Shown here: one piece after another, positions 46,301 to 61,300 of the stretch
Layout: each line of letters starts with the position of its first letter
How positions within the stretch are numbered: position 1 is the first letter of the stretch
Assembly (NCBI RefSeq): GCF_032854445.1
Contig: NC_088305.1
Coordinates: 5,151,606 to 5,215,605, forward strand
Origin: Liolophura sinensis
Lineage: Eukaryota; Mollusca; Polyplacophora; Chitonida; Chitonidae
Direction: 5' to 3'
DNA: 64,000 nt
Notes under the pieces: generated by a model
Seen by the model: the letters and a program-made list of their open reading frames with translations, nothing else
Databases searched by the model: none
Told to the model about the DNA's origin: nothing
Translations under genes and position numbers: made by a program

Positions 46301-49300
46301 ACAAATACTGGATGCCTAGAAGTGGTATAAGAATGAGAGTTGCGCGAACAGCTTTCCTGCAATGAAAACCGGTAATATTTAGACCTAGTCATCAATGTGA
46401 TTATTCGGTAATATAAAACACCGCATAGAGCTACGACGGTGGGATAATTGGCAAATGGTCACACATAACCGTTGGGCATGACAAAACGACAAAACTCTTG
46501 TCAGTTTACCTAAGTTCGGGTTTATTTAAAATGTTGATGTAAATGCTTAAATAATAGCAAGTTTCACCCCAACCCGCCACCCCTCCTCCCTCCCCGGGCC
46601 ATGGCTAAAGCAGAATTAGGTAAAAAATGCATCGATGTTAATTGCAATATTGGGTTTCCCTCGGGCACTGCCCGGTTTTCTCCCATCATTATGCTGGCCG
46701 CCGTTACATGTGATATAGATGTGAAATATTCTTGACTACGGCGTAAAACTACAATTAATCAAATAAATAAATGGCAATATATTAGGCGCCACTGGTCTAG
46801 AATTACTATAAGTGCCGCACCGTCATCACATTTAATATACAATCACACCAAAAGTCGTACTCACCGAATTCTCACTTGTATATGACGGCCGTCAGTTTCA
46901 TGGGTGGGGAAATCCGATATATCATATAGCCTATGCCAAATTGTCAGGGATATTCCACTTCGTGCTGATATTTTTTTAACATACGTTAGTATAAATTCCA
47001 AGGAACAGAACGCACAGTTAGACTGTTCACCACGTGTCGTGATAATCGTCAACGACGAAATCTAGTGAGGTGTAGCACGAAATTAGCATTCAGAATTATT
47101 AGTCGGTTTGAACGTTTCCTTACATTTGAATCATTAAATCTCCACCAAAGCTTATGTGTCTCTGTTTGATTACCATACTCAAGAACTTTACACTTCCGTC
47201 ACTTACTCCAGTTTTACAAATAATTATGACCGAAGCCAATTATCAACCCAGGAATCGGAAATCAGTAGGCCTGCAGGCATTGCATTCCCAATGCGAGTGT
47301 TTCCGGAGAAAGGAAAAAAACATGCTTCCACTCAGAAAGGATCAATCAGGTCTTCTGTGGGGAACAGACATTTTGACATTTTTCTATCAATTTTATTGAT
47401 TTATTGATTGGTGTTTTAACACTGCACTCAACGATGTTTCAGTTTTTCCACGCATGGCGGTCAGGTGGGAGGATACAGTACGTGGTAGTTCACAGCATAC
47501 AGTGCGTGGTAGTTCATAGTATATAGTGCGTGGTAGTTCATAGCATACAGCGCGTGGCAGTTCATAGCATGCAGTCCGTGGTAGTTCATCACACTGGGCC
47601 GCGTTGTTCATAACAGTGCGTTATGTACGTCACAGCATGACATTTTGCAGTTCATTGGGTCGTGTGGTTCACAGCATAGGAATATGTGGTCGCTCTGCAT
47701 TGTTTTAGTGTTATTGTATGTTAAATGTGATGACAACAAAGCAGTTTGAGTATTTCTAGGCCAGTGACGTCTGATCAATTGCAATTAACATCACTGCATT
47801 CTTTTTTTACCTAATTCCGCTTAAGCCTTGGTGCTAGTGGGCGTGTAATTTGCAACCATTTATCCATTTAAATGAACGGTGAGCATAAAACCCTAACCAA
47901 GGTAAATTGACAACATGCCGCATTTCACCAGCTTCGTGTGCCCATTTGCCAGTTATCACACTGTCATCTCTGCTCTGGTTATTCTCTCTGTGCTGTACGT
48001 CTTAATTATATAGCATAGATTTATGCAGTTTATAGCATAGTGTTATGTGGTTCACAGTATAATGTCGTGTAGTTCATAGCATAAGATTGCGTAGTTGACA
48101 ACACAGAGAAGGCGAGTTAAAATGCCTATAAATATTTATAGCGTTTGTTGATATGGTATGCACATCCGTAGTTCACGTGAGAAACTTCATCAGTCGCCTA
48201 TCAAAGGCCGATAGTTCACATAAAACTGACCGACAACGCAAAAGTGAAAAATTCTTGAACATGGAGTTAAACCCCAATAAAAACCAATCAAATAAATACA
48301 TAAATAAATACATACATAAAATGCCCCATTTTGTATAGTTCTTGCTTAGGAATCCGAGAGTATACATCCAGATCCTAATAACCCACTTACCGCGTTTGAC
48401 ATGTTTCTCGTGCGTAACTCGCTCGGAGTTTTGTCAGTAAAATACGGAGAATGTTCAACAAAAACACCAAATTTACCTGCAAGAAAAAAAAGAGAAATAA
48501 ACAACTTAACGCAGGAGAACCAATGACATTCACAGCTCATTAATCATGTCGTCTGCTCTGTTGGGTTCTTGTTCTCATGGAGTCTTTCAAGTTGTATCTC
48601 GAAAGAAATGTTCATACAATTGCTGCAGAATTTGACACAGTCCAAAGGGAGTTAAAACCATACAGAATAATGATCAATCGGCTCTGGATTTTTTTCGCCT
48701 ATTGGACAGGTGGACAAAGTGTGTCAAAGAAAGGGTTGGGAGGAACAAAACAAAAATACAACATCGTTAGGCAGTGTCTCTGGCCAACTATGAGAATAAA
48801 CCCAATCTGTTGGAGGCATTTAAAAGTTAACTTTAAGTCAGTTATATGGATGACAACTTCTATAATGACATAAATCGACGTTCCTGTGTGCCTGTTTTAC
48901 AGTGTTCTCGAAAGTGGAAAGAAATACGGTGGTTCATTTGTGCCATACAATTTCATTAGGATTTTCTTTTATATTTTCTACACCTACTTTCTAGAAAGCC
49001 ACTTCTCTAACGATTTATTTATCTGGACATGTTCGGCAATCAATTATTGTATTTTACGCTGCTTTTCTCCGCGGTTGTACTATTTCAAGCGCGGTGAAAA
49101 TAGTTTGGATTGTGGTGAACCCAGTTTGGACAGCGGTGAAATTGTTCTACATTTGGGACAAAATTAATTCGCCTGAGGTGAATAGTTTGAACACATGACA
49201 CTAATAAGTCTGTACAGAATGAACATTGTTTTCTTATTGGGAGCGCATGTAGACAAATGATAAGAATTATGAACTTACGAATAAGGTAACAATTATGGGT

Positions 49301-52300
49301 ACAACGATGATATATTCTAACGGACCAAACTTCATCCAGCATCTATAAAAGAAACAGACATAACTTTAATCTATTTTAAGGTTAAGTGACTTCTGAACAC
49401 ATTTTATAAATTAATTAAAAGGACATCATTAATTTCACATGTGTGTTTCTGTCGTACATAACAGCCGTGACAGATCTGACAACATCCCTTCATTTTGCGG
49501 TCATTTGTAACTCCTACCTAGGACAGTCCGAATTAATATACCAGCAGAAATTTGTACAGACACTGTTTTAATATATGGACAGTTAATTCTCCAGTCACAC
49601 TAGAAACTCCAGGGCAATACACCTTTATTTTCCACAGGCCAAAGATTTAGCAAAACCTGATCGTCATTTAGTCAGATATTTCGAGAGCTCACATACATGG
49701 CAGGGTAATTATACCATCATGTTTGATCATTGCTTAACTAGTGTAATTATGAACAGTAGTTGCTATAACGTATTTTATGTCATTGAATTTTTGAGATCAC
49801 ATTAGCATCAACATCTGAGTTACAACCGTACGAAATACTAAGGGTTCTATTTGGCCCAGGTGCTAAACCGCCTGACGTGCTGCAAGTGCCATGTCAATGA
49901 CCAATTATGTCTCATCTTTGACGGCAACTCTATCGGTTTTGGTTGAGGCTTTAAGTCAACAAGTTTGTCAAATGCCTGACGAAGGTCGGTGGTTTACTTA
50001 GGACATTCCGGTTTCCTCAACTCATTATATAATAGCCGACTGCCGTCATGTAAGTGAAACGAATTTATTTATTTGACTGGTGTTTTATACTGTGCTCAAA
50101 AATTTCACTTATACGATGGTGACCAGCATTACATGAGTGAAACAAATTTGTTTATTTAATTGGTGTTTTACGCCGTACTCAACGATATACAACTTAAACG
50201 ACGGTGATCAGCATTATATCTGTGATACACAGTGGTACAGTGTAGAAATTAGGTGAGTTTCTTAAATCTCACTTACCGAGTAGAATATCTGTTATTCAAC
50301 CCCCTAGCAACAGAATATGCAACTGTCGGAATAACTGGAACACCTGGATAGAACAGAAATAATCAGAACAGATGCTTGGGAACAAGATTGATTTACTCAT
50401 TTAACAAAGTTTTAACGCTGTGTTCAGGAAGCTTTCAATTATACGGTGGAAAGTCAGTTTTATGGGAGCAGGAAACGAGCGTACTGGGCTTAAACCACCA
50501 ACATTTGGCACGTTACTGACAAACTTTTCCACGTGTGGCGTACATATTTGCAAATCATATTGGTGAAAGACAATAAAGTAGTCTGCGGAAACAGACTCAC
50601 GAGAGTCAGCGACTGCTTATTGTCACCAATGCACCAACAAAAGAAAGCGAAAACTACAAATGCCATGTCCATGTTCGAGTTTGAACCCATCATCACCTTG
50701 TGTGTCCTTGCTCTTAGACAAGACAAGAAAGTCGTGAAAAATGCTCTACTGGTACCACAGGCGGGTGTCTGCCTGGTTTCCTGGAACCATTACGCTGGTC
50801 GCTGAGTTATAATGAAAATATTCTTGTGTACGTCGCCAAACACAAAATGAGAACGTGGTATTAAAACTACTCGTCGGAAGGCCCGGTAGCCAGGTGGAAT
50901 CGGTACCCTGTTAGCACTTCACAGATGTAATTCTGAGTGTTTTAGGGTATAAAATCTTTCTTTACTACCAGCCGACCAACCTTCGTTATACATACTCATG
51001 TTTCGTATGGAAATAATGTAAAATGTCTAAACTTTGAGTAGATATATGTATGAGTTTTAGTGACGAAAGCTTGAAATCGTTGGCTAGAGGGCACAAGGTT
51101 GTGGCGAGACTGACATCCCATTGACGTTGATATATATATTTATGCGGCCAGCATTATGGTGGGTAGAAACCGGACAGAGCCCGGGGGAAACCCACGACCA
51201 TCCGCAGGTTGCTGGCAGACCTTCTCACGAAGCCAGCATGAGCTTGACTTGAACTCACAGCGACCGCATTGGTGAGAGACTCCTGGGTCATTACGCTGCG
51301 CTAGCGCTTTAACCGACTGAGCCACGGAGGCCCCTTGACGTTGATAGGTACCCATCTCCGTAGATTTTGAGGATTAACCCATGTCAAGATTTTTATGAGT
51401 TAAATTATTATTGGCCATGAATGTTTGGGGCTGAGTTACACGGCTAAACGTTGCTTAATAACAAGGGTCTGCACGAGGCACCAGATGGGGGCTTCCTTAA
51501 ACACAGTGACGTCACGGCAAATATTCATGAGAAGGATGCGTGGCTTCTCACCGGAGAAGACTCCAACATGGCGGGACCTTGGAAAGTGCATATTTTGTTG
51601 AATGATATAAAGTTTATCTCTCTCTTACCGAAGGTTTCGAAATTCCAATCCCAAGATTTCAGGTAAGTTACAGTTTATACACGTGGATTGGAGACATAGT
51701 TTTATCAAATGTGGTTTGTTCTTTTACGTCTAGAAACTTTCCATGTTGGATGTTGTGCGAACAACTATGACCTTAAACGTGGGGAAAGCATAAAAATCAC
51801 ATGAAGTTATAATGGAAGAGTGCGAAAAGTTAGTTGTACATAATATTTTTTCGATTTGACTTTAAAGAAAAAAAAACTTTTTTTGATGGCTACTTGAGAC
51901 AACCTCTTGGTATCAGGTTTATCAGGTTTTCATAATAATGTTATGCATGAGGATGTAACACATGTTTAATAATTATATTTCCACTCATCGTATTTATATT
52001 TTTAATATATTCCTAAACACTATCATAATTCAGGTTAAACGCATATTTCTGGATATAAACACAAATTTACACTCAAATAAATTTATCAGACATGCGTTAC
52101 ATCCTTATTTATGCCACGGCTATACATACTAAGAAACTGTCCCTAATATGCATCATACAAAAATATTTTCAAAAATTATTTTCTCTTGAAAGAAAAATTA
52201 AAAACAATATAAGAAAAGATCATAAATGCACACACGTTTTCACGCGCTTTCATCTAAATTTGGCATCATTTTTATGTTTCCTGCTCTTTATACCAAACTA

Positions 52301-55300
52301 CTGACATTACTTTTCCAGTGGACTCGCCACGATATGGCTGAAATATTGCCGATGTGGCGTTAAGTCCTAATCATTCATTAATTTCCAGTGGTAATCGAAC
52401 CAGGAACTCTCAAAAAAAAAATGATCTGGTAAATTTAAAACAACGTTTGTTGACTGTTGAATGACGCTAGAATGTATTCTTTTATTGTAGCAGATTATTC
52501 TGTTAACCATATCACATATATTCATCCTAACATATATCCCATATCCCAGAATACATCCTAGCATCACTCAGACAACGGACTTTCTGTTAAAACTAACAGA
52601 TTATTTTTTTGAGTGAAGTCTTACCCCAACCGACCGCATAGCAGATCCACATGAGTTTAGCCCCCGGACTGAATGGAGTGACTATGATGGTGTGGAGATA
52701 CAGGCCCTCACAGAACATCCAGAAGTAATTACACAGGGTGAAGAAACGGGTGGTCACGTGTAAAACCCGACACCACATCTGAAACGAAGCGGACCAAGGT
52801 ACACACTGTGAAAAAAAACTCTCGCGTACATGTAAAATACAGCCATGCATTTGAAACGAAACAGATCACGTTACACATCTTGAAAAATGCATTGTTACAT
52901 GTAAAAGACGACACCACATCTGAAACGAAATGGACCAAGATAGCGCAGTGAAGAAAGTCTCCGGTACATGTAAAATACGAAACCATGTCACTTTTGCGGC
53001 TTCGAACATATAACCTTAATATACTACATTTCTTGTAGTAAATGACCATACGGCAGTATGGTTTTAGAGTTGGATGTTAGGAAATTCGCTGTAAAAAAGA
53101 CAAAACAATGCAGTCTATTGGCTGACATAGAAAGGTTGTCTTACTGTGTAGTATTTGTTATTGTAAAACAAATTACTCTCCACGCCTATTGTCCAGCATG
53201 CCACTTGTTTTGGCATAATTATGACGTCACCTAGGGCAATGCGTTCTTGTTGAAATGAAGCGCAAATCTGATAGTAATACTTTATTTATATATTTATTTG
53301 ATTGGTATTTTACGCCGTACTCAAGAATATTTCACTTATACGACGGTGACCAGCATTACGGTGGGAGGAAAACAAGCAGAGCCCGGGGGAAATCCACGAC
53401 CATCCGCAGGTTGTTGCCAGACCTTCCCAGGTACAGTGTAATACCTTTTAATTTAAATTACAATAATGTTATTGGACTGAAGTCCGAGCTCAACAGCTTA
53501 TTATGCGTACTTCTATATTAGTAGGGAAAGTTTAAGGGAAAAAAGCAAATTCAGTATGACGTTAGTACATCTTCACGATTTTAAGAGAATCTACTGAGAA
53601 ACAGAGCAAACTCAACACATATTAATCGATAACCCAACACAAGCTCGCCGCATATTAATCGTTATCCCAACACAAACTCAGTGCGTATTAATCGTTATTC
53701 CAACACAAACCCTGCGCATATTAATCGTTATCCCAAGACAAACTCAGCGCATATTAATCGTTATCCCAAGACAAACTCAGCGCATATTAATCGTTATCCC
53801 AAGACAAACTCAGCGCATATTAATCGTTATCCCAACACAAACTCAGCGCATATTAATCGTTATCCAACACAAACTCAGCGCATATTAAACGTTACACCAA
53901 CACAAACTCAGCGCATATTAATCGTTATGCCAACACAAACTCGGCGCGTATTAATCGTTATCCCAACACAAAACTCAGCGCATATTAATCGTTACACCAA
54001 CACAAACTCAGCGCATATTAATCGTTATATCAACACAAACTCAGCGCATATTAATCGTTATCCCAACATAAACCCTGCGCATATTAATCGTTACACCAAC
54101 ACAAACTCAGCGCGTATTAATCGTTATACCAACACAATTTTCAAGTAAACAAGATAATACACGTGTACCCATACAAGAACAATGGACATCCTCTTCAGCA
54201 TTCTAAACTTAGCTACGACTAAACATTCGCCAAGACAATTTTCAATAAAGCATGCGATTTATTCACGGATTCTTTGTCCATACTTATTCCCGCCCCGCCC
54301 CGTTCTTTGTTTTCTGCTCATTTTAGGTCGCGTATTAAGCTTTCGTATACGCATATCTTTACGTTTCTATATTTATTCATCGAGGAGAGTTGGGGGATAG
54401 TGCCCATTGGTGAAGCTGGGACTCCTAAAAAAGTAGAAGTGTTAAAAAGCCTGTTTCTAATTCCTTAAAAGACCACTGGTTGGCTGGTGTGGGAGATAAG
54501 AAAGTCCAGCTAGGCTAATTTGAATTTTCGGTACTGTGCATATAGGCCTACATGTTTTAATCCATGAAACTTTATCTTCGCTTTTGGCCAGTCAGCGTCG
54601 CTTATGTAATTCCTTAAAGGACTCACGGGATTTTCTGTGATGATGACGGCATCCAGGTAGATGAGTTTGTAGCTTAGAATCCAGACGATAGCGGATAGGA
54701 TGTAGGAGACGAAAAGGTGTTGATGAATCAAAACTCGATCACACTTCAGCTGTCTGAATGCAAACAAACGTGAGAAAACATTACTACCATCCATTAATTG
54801 TCACCCATAATTACCTGAAGTATCACAAGTGTGATTCTGGGGGTTGTGAGAGGCTGTTGGTTCACCGCGCTGCACTAACACGCTGGCCATTATAGGCCAC
54901 GAAGGCCATCGAACATCGGCCTCCAATAAAAATGGTCTACGGCCGTACGTGGGAAGGTCTGGCAGCAACCTGCGGATGGTCGTGGGTTTCCGCCTGGCAC
55001 TACCCGGTTTCCTTCCACCATAATGCTGGCCACCGCTGTATAAGTGAAATATTCTTGAGTACGGCGTAAAACACCAATCAAATAAACAAATAAATATAAA
55101 AATGGATATTCCGGGTCAATAATCACGAGGCCAATTCCCAAAACAACATTCAGCACAAATCACCAAAAGATCTAAGAAACTACATTGAGTACGAAATTAG
55201 GACGGAATCATGCAAATGGTGCTGGAAACACGCAGCAGTGTTCTAGGCGAATGAATGAAATCAGTGTCCAAATTGTGTATCATGCTACTCGTAGTTTGTA

Positions 55301-58300
55301 TGTTGTTGATAATCAAAATATGTTTCTCAGTCCAGATTGCAACTGTTCACATTGTCAACGTGGCTTGCAACTGTTCACATTGTCAACGTGGTTTCCACCT
55401 GTTCAAATTGTCAACGTGGCTATCTATAACAATCACCGATCTTGCAAATATTTAAATATGTACAATGATGGGGAGTGTTTATTACATATGGTATCCGTTT
55501 AAAATTCTGACTTTATTATGGCTTCGGTGGCCTTATGGTCAGAGTGTCCGGCAGGTCGTCGGGACACTCGGGATCAAACCCGGTACAGGTCATACCAAAG
55601 ACTTTAAAAATGATAATTGTTGCTGCATCGTTTGGTACGCAGCAAGGAGAGGTTAGAGGAAGGAAACAGGACTGGTTGACCCGGTGTCAGTATAATGGGA
55701 CTGGATGGGGTGTCATGTCTGATGTCTTCGGTACGATACTTCAGCTGTGGCAGCGCTTTGAGGGCATAGACTCCCCTTGCCACAAGAAGCCAAAGTATAT
55801 GTACACACACCTAATGACTCCTCGTCGTCACTTACTGAACAAAATGTTATATGACGATAAATCTCAAGCAAACATACATACATACATGTAGTCGGCTCTG
55901 TGGATCTATGGCTATTTAATATTCATCAATATAATGATCTAAATAAAGAATAAACCTTCAAGACAATGAAATGAGAGTATGGGGCGGGCAAGAGTTCGGC
56001 GTTTGCTTCACTCGATTAGCTCCGCTATTAAGAGCAATACAAAACGTCCTCAAAAACACAAGAGGCGTCTTGCTGTTTTCGTTCAGAAATATTCTTGAAT
56101 CACGATAGGGATTCTTGCAGACATGTTTATTAAGCAGGCAAAAGCCGTTTTCGATTATGCTGTGGCAATGCTCGTAGTTCACAGATCAAAGAAAACCAAC
56201 GAAACGTATAAACTGACGGTCATTGAAATAAGAGATTGTGACAAAGAGTTTCGAAAAAGGTAATACAAAAAATCCCACGAGACGAAATGCAAATGGAAGA
56301 AAGGTAAAAAAAAATTCCACAAGTGCAGATAACAACAGACTAATTTCTATGCTTATCGTTATCATACATACACGACTTGTGTATATATATATATATATAC
56401 TTCTGACGCTTTGAATGGTTTGTCATGCGATTGTTATTCCTAAGTGACAATGCAGAGGGAGCTTTGATAAGACCAGTTAACGGTGCCAGCTGTTCTCATT
56501 AGAAAGGTGAATCACATTTTATACTTACCTAAAGTAGAAAAATATCCCCAGAGCAACGGCCAGGAAGGTAATTGAGATGAAATACCCGCCTATGTACAGA
56601 TAAACAACCTGTTTATGCCCCTACAATCAACACATATAATATTTGTCAGGTGCCATGTTCGTTCACAATGTCAGCCGTCGTATAACTGAAATGCTCTTCA
56701 GAACCGGGTAAAACGCAAATCAAATCAAATAAATAAATAAATAGATAAATAAATAAATAAATATTCACAATGAATCAATATGTGACCGATGGTAACTCTT
56801 TCTTGACATTGATAAGATATATAGCGACAAGAAGACGAACAAAATTAAGAATATAAATCTATTTAAACTACACAGACACACCCATTGTCATTATCCATCG
56901 ATGTGCTTTATGGACCGTTGTCCTGTTCTACCAAACACCTAAGTTGCTTGGTATAGCCACTTTCTTAATGCGGCAATGTGCTTTCCAGACTGGTGTCTAA
57001 TTCAATCCATTGTGACAAACAATGAATAGAAATGCCATCCACAATCGCTCCGGAACAACCTGTGTACTTCTACGCGGGGCGTCCCTGTCCCTGTGTCAAG
57101 GATCGGTTCATATCAGCCCCACGGGCAAGGAAATGGAGAGAACAACAACAACAATAACAAAGGAAAGAAACACTTCTTTGACAATACTTAAAAATACTTA
57201 TGCTAGAGTTCTCCTTACCTCCAAGGATTCATTGTTGACGCAGCCCGTGTAGTTTGTCCAAGGGCGATTACTCTCCGGGTGTTCCCACCAAGTACCGTTC
57301 ACGGTACAGTCTTTGAAGGCTGTAGCTGGTGACAGAAGTGAACGCTATGATACAGTTTTATTCACAAACTAAATGTCTGGGCCTGGATTCACGAAAGATT
57401 TTTATTGCTGACGCATATCCGTTCAGCTTAAGCAACAAAATACTATACTTATGCAGTGTTTGACTTTCCAGATACGCTACATGTAGTACTTAAAAGTAAA
57501 ATTAATCTAAAAAGACTTAAAACTGCGTATTTCAGCAATTTAATGAACTTAAAAAGTTTCGCCAAACCGGGCCCTGATGTCCACAAAACGCACTGGGGTA
57601 GACTGTACATATTGCTTCTGGATATCTCGCTCCTTAAATTACTTATGGATATCTCGCTCCTTTCTTTGCTTATGAATATCTCGCTCATTGCATTGCTTAC
57701 AGATATCTCGCTATTTACACTGCTTACGGATATCTCGTTCCTTACATTGCTTATGGATATCTCGATCCTTACATTGTTTATGGATATCTCGCTACTTACA
57801 TTACTTATGGATATCTCGCTCGTTAAATTACTTATGGATATCTCGCTACTTACATTACTTATGGATATCTCGTTCCTTACAGTACTTTTTATATCTCGCT
57901 CCTTTCATTACCTATGGATATCTGGCTCATTTCATTACTAATGGATATCTCGCTACTTACATTACTTAAGTATATCTCGTTTCTTACGTTACTTATAGAG
58001 ATCTCGCTCCTTACACTGCTTATGAATATCTCGCTCGTTACACTGCTTATGAATATCTCGCTCGTTACATTGCTTATGGATATCTCGCTCGTTACATTGC
58101 TTATGAATATCTCGCTCATTGCATTGCTTACAGATATCTCGCTATTTACACTGCTTACGGATATCTCGTTCCTTACATTGCTTATGGATATCTCGTTCCT
58201 TACATTGCTTATGGATATCTCGCTACTTACATTACTTATGGATATCTCGCTCGTTAAATTACTTATGGATATCTCGCTACTTACATTACTTATGGACATC

Positions 58301-61300
58301 TTGTTCCTTACAGTACTTTTTATATCTCGCTCCTTTCATTACCTATGGATATCTGGCTCATTTCATTACTAATGGATATCTCGCTACTTACATTACTTAA
58401 GTATATCTCGTTTCTTACGTTACTTATAGAGATCTCGCTCCTTACACTGCTTATGAATATCTCGCTCGTTACATTGCTTATGAATATCTCGCTCGTTACA
58501 TTGCTTATGGATATCTCGCTCGTTACATTGCTTATAAATATCTCGCTCGTTACATTGCTCATGGATATCTCGCTCGTTAAATTGCTCATGGATATCTCGC
58601 TCCTTACATTGCTTATGGATATCTCGCTCGTTACATTGCTTATGGATATTTAAAGGCGGAACTAAGACGCTTTCAGTTTTCGCATACATTGTTGTCAACA
58701 TGATCCTCGTGTTATTTTATGAGACTGTGACATTTAACTTTGTGAAAAAACCGACCACCGGTAATTTCACTTCGATCTATCGTTATAATTACAGACTACG
58801 ATAGCAAAAGTTGTTTACTCAAGATACATAGAGATCACTGATAAATTGATACCATATCGCGGAAATATCAGGTAATAAAATAAATAATTACTGTCTCAAT
58901 TACTTCCAATTTTTGTGGTCTTTAATCTTGCAGGAAAATGTGGCATAGGTTTCAACTTAATCAATTTTCACTAAAATATGCTGCGATTGATTAAATGAAA
59001 TAAGAGCAAAAGTTTTTAACATTAATACAAGATTAATTAATAGCTTGTCTTTGGCCATACGTATAAATTGAAATCTCTGATTAATACTTCAAATTTATAA
59101 CTTTACGTAAATTATTTCTTTTCAAGATGCATCGCAAAAGTCTCTTGTTGCTATAAAATATTAATTTATCTGGCGGACAAATCTGCGTGGTCAATCAAAC
59201 GATTTTCTGTACATCTATTTGTGTTTTTTCACTTCAAAATTACAAAGCCAATGGGGAATATTCTCCGTCTAAAGTAATCCCAATCAAAGCTACGTAGTCT
59301 GTTGTCCATTCCTACATATCAAATAACGCTTTGTGCGCAAACCTACATAGTACTCAGGTATCACAACAGAGTATTTATCAAACCAGCTTGGACCCGAGGT
59401 GCCATTGCGCGGGACAATGTATACTCCACTACAGAATCTTACACCCGCACACCTTTGTCATAACACACATCAACTTTTGTGAAATCATCTCTTTAGTCTC
59501 TGACATACTGCGGTGTAACTTCTGATCTGGTTTACGAAAATCTTATTTGGTGTACCCAAAACAAATCGATCAAAACTCGCAACAGTTTTTATACGATTGC
59601 CATTTGATGTCAAAGCCTTCGTAGCCTAGAGCTGTAAAATTATCACACTTTGAATACGTAGTCCTCAATTGAGCGTCCAGCAAAAAAATACAAGTGAGAA
59701 AGGACAAAAATCAATAATCGATCAAAGATAAGATGATGAAGGCACACTGCTAAATTTAGTTGGAGGCCAGCGTTAGCTTTCGTCGAGCTGTGTTCGCCGC
59801 TACCCAAGGCGAGTGTCGATTTCAGCCTGATGAATTACCTCCCACCGTCCACTACTGAGCAGATGTTTCAAGCCCCGATCAATTTTACAAAAGGAAATAC
59901 CCTGCTATCTTTCTATGAAATGTTTCGGTAAGCTTTGCCTTATGTTATGTTCAGCACAATGTTATATTCATTATGCTGATTCTTCGAAACACTTAAAGAA
60001 AAGGCATATTTGAATGAAATAGAACAAAACCCACTGGCCTGATAGTCGCTGCAAGCCAGCGCTGCACATGTAACTATCTGAGCCAGCGCTGCTCATGTAA
60101 TTATCTGAGCCAGCGCTATACATGCAACTATCTGAGCCAGTGCTGTAAATGTAACTATCTGAGCCAGCACTGTACGTGTAACGATCTGAGCAAGCGCTGT
60201 ACATGTAGTCCTCTCAGCCAGCGCTGTACATGTAGCTCTCTCAGCCAGCGACGTGTGCATATCAGGAAATTATACACAATAATAAATAATGGCAGTTTCT
60301 ATAAGACGAAACTGATTAGGATGCATCTCAGGTTCCGAATCGAATCCAGCAATTGGCGATGGTTATCCGAGGCACGAGAGAATCTGCATTGTCGTGGCAC
60401 TACACTGACATGAATATAATTAGTGAAGACATTTTCTGGCGGTTGGAAAAAGGAAATAGCATTCTAAGGACTGACGAAAATGTTATCTATCTATACCGAT
60501 GCTAATTTCTTACCGGACAAACAGTGCAAAAGGCGCTAAGCAATTTATCCGGTCTCCATGGCGCCAGTCAAACCCCATAATACGGTCTTCTCATACTTAC
60601 CTATCGCACGTCTCCTCCCTAAGGGGAGGGAATATGACTTACAAAGTTTATGCCTCCCACGGAAAAGAAACCTAAATCTTATGAGTGATTCCCAACGTGA
60701 GTGGCTGTGACCCGGGGGATACATAGCTGGATTAGACCGTGGGGCTGTGGTGTTATGCTCACGCCGAGTGTCTCTGCTAGACCCAGCACCAACGATGCGC
60801 TATTGGAGATGATTGCGGAACTAAACCTTTTCAATGCAAATCCTATCAACGCTTGTACATCTCCGTGTACATTTATTTTGCATAAAGAGCTCGCCAGGAA
60901 GGGCCTTTGGTCATCTTGGGGACGCCTATGACCAATATTATGATGGTGGAAAGCAGACGCTAACTGTTCACATGACATGAGAATTTCATGAGATACTCCA
61001 GGGACAGGAACCATTTACAGGCACGCAAACTTGTACAGTTACCGTAAAACTACAATTCCCATAATAGCAAATTGTGTCCAATTGCGAATTTGTATGTTTA
61101 TCTTGAGGTAAGAAAAAAAAAACACTAAAAGCAAGATGTGTCCACGGTTTTGGAACTAAGAGAATTGACAAGAGACCGTATTTTACCAGTTGCGTGTGAC
61201 CATTTGCCAGCTGTTACACTGTCGTCGCTGCTCTGGGTTTTCTCTCTATGCTGTACATCTTAATTATTCTAACAATACTATTGCATATATATCTTAAATG

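Noticed and set aside
53681-54148. 155-codon [11 protein letters not shown] repeat ORF
   Set aside because: A 33-bp array; indels between units change frame and the frame is rescued only by repetition.
57456-58653. Hydrophobic [10 protein letters not shown] repeat ORFs that look like membrane proteins
   Set aside because: Translations of the 27-bp array, open on both strands; the apparent membrane segments are compositional.
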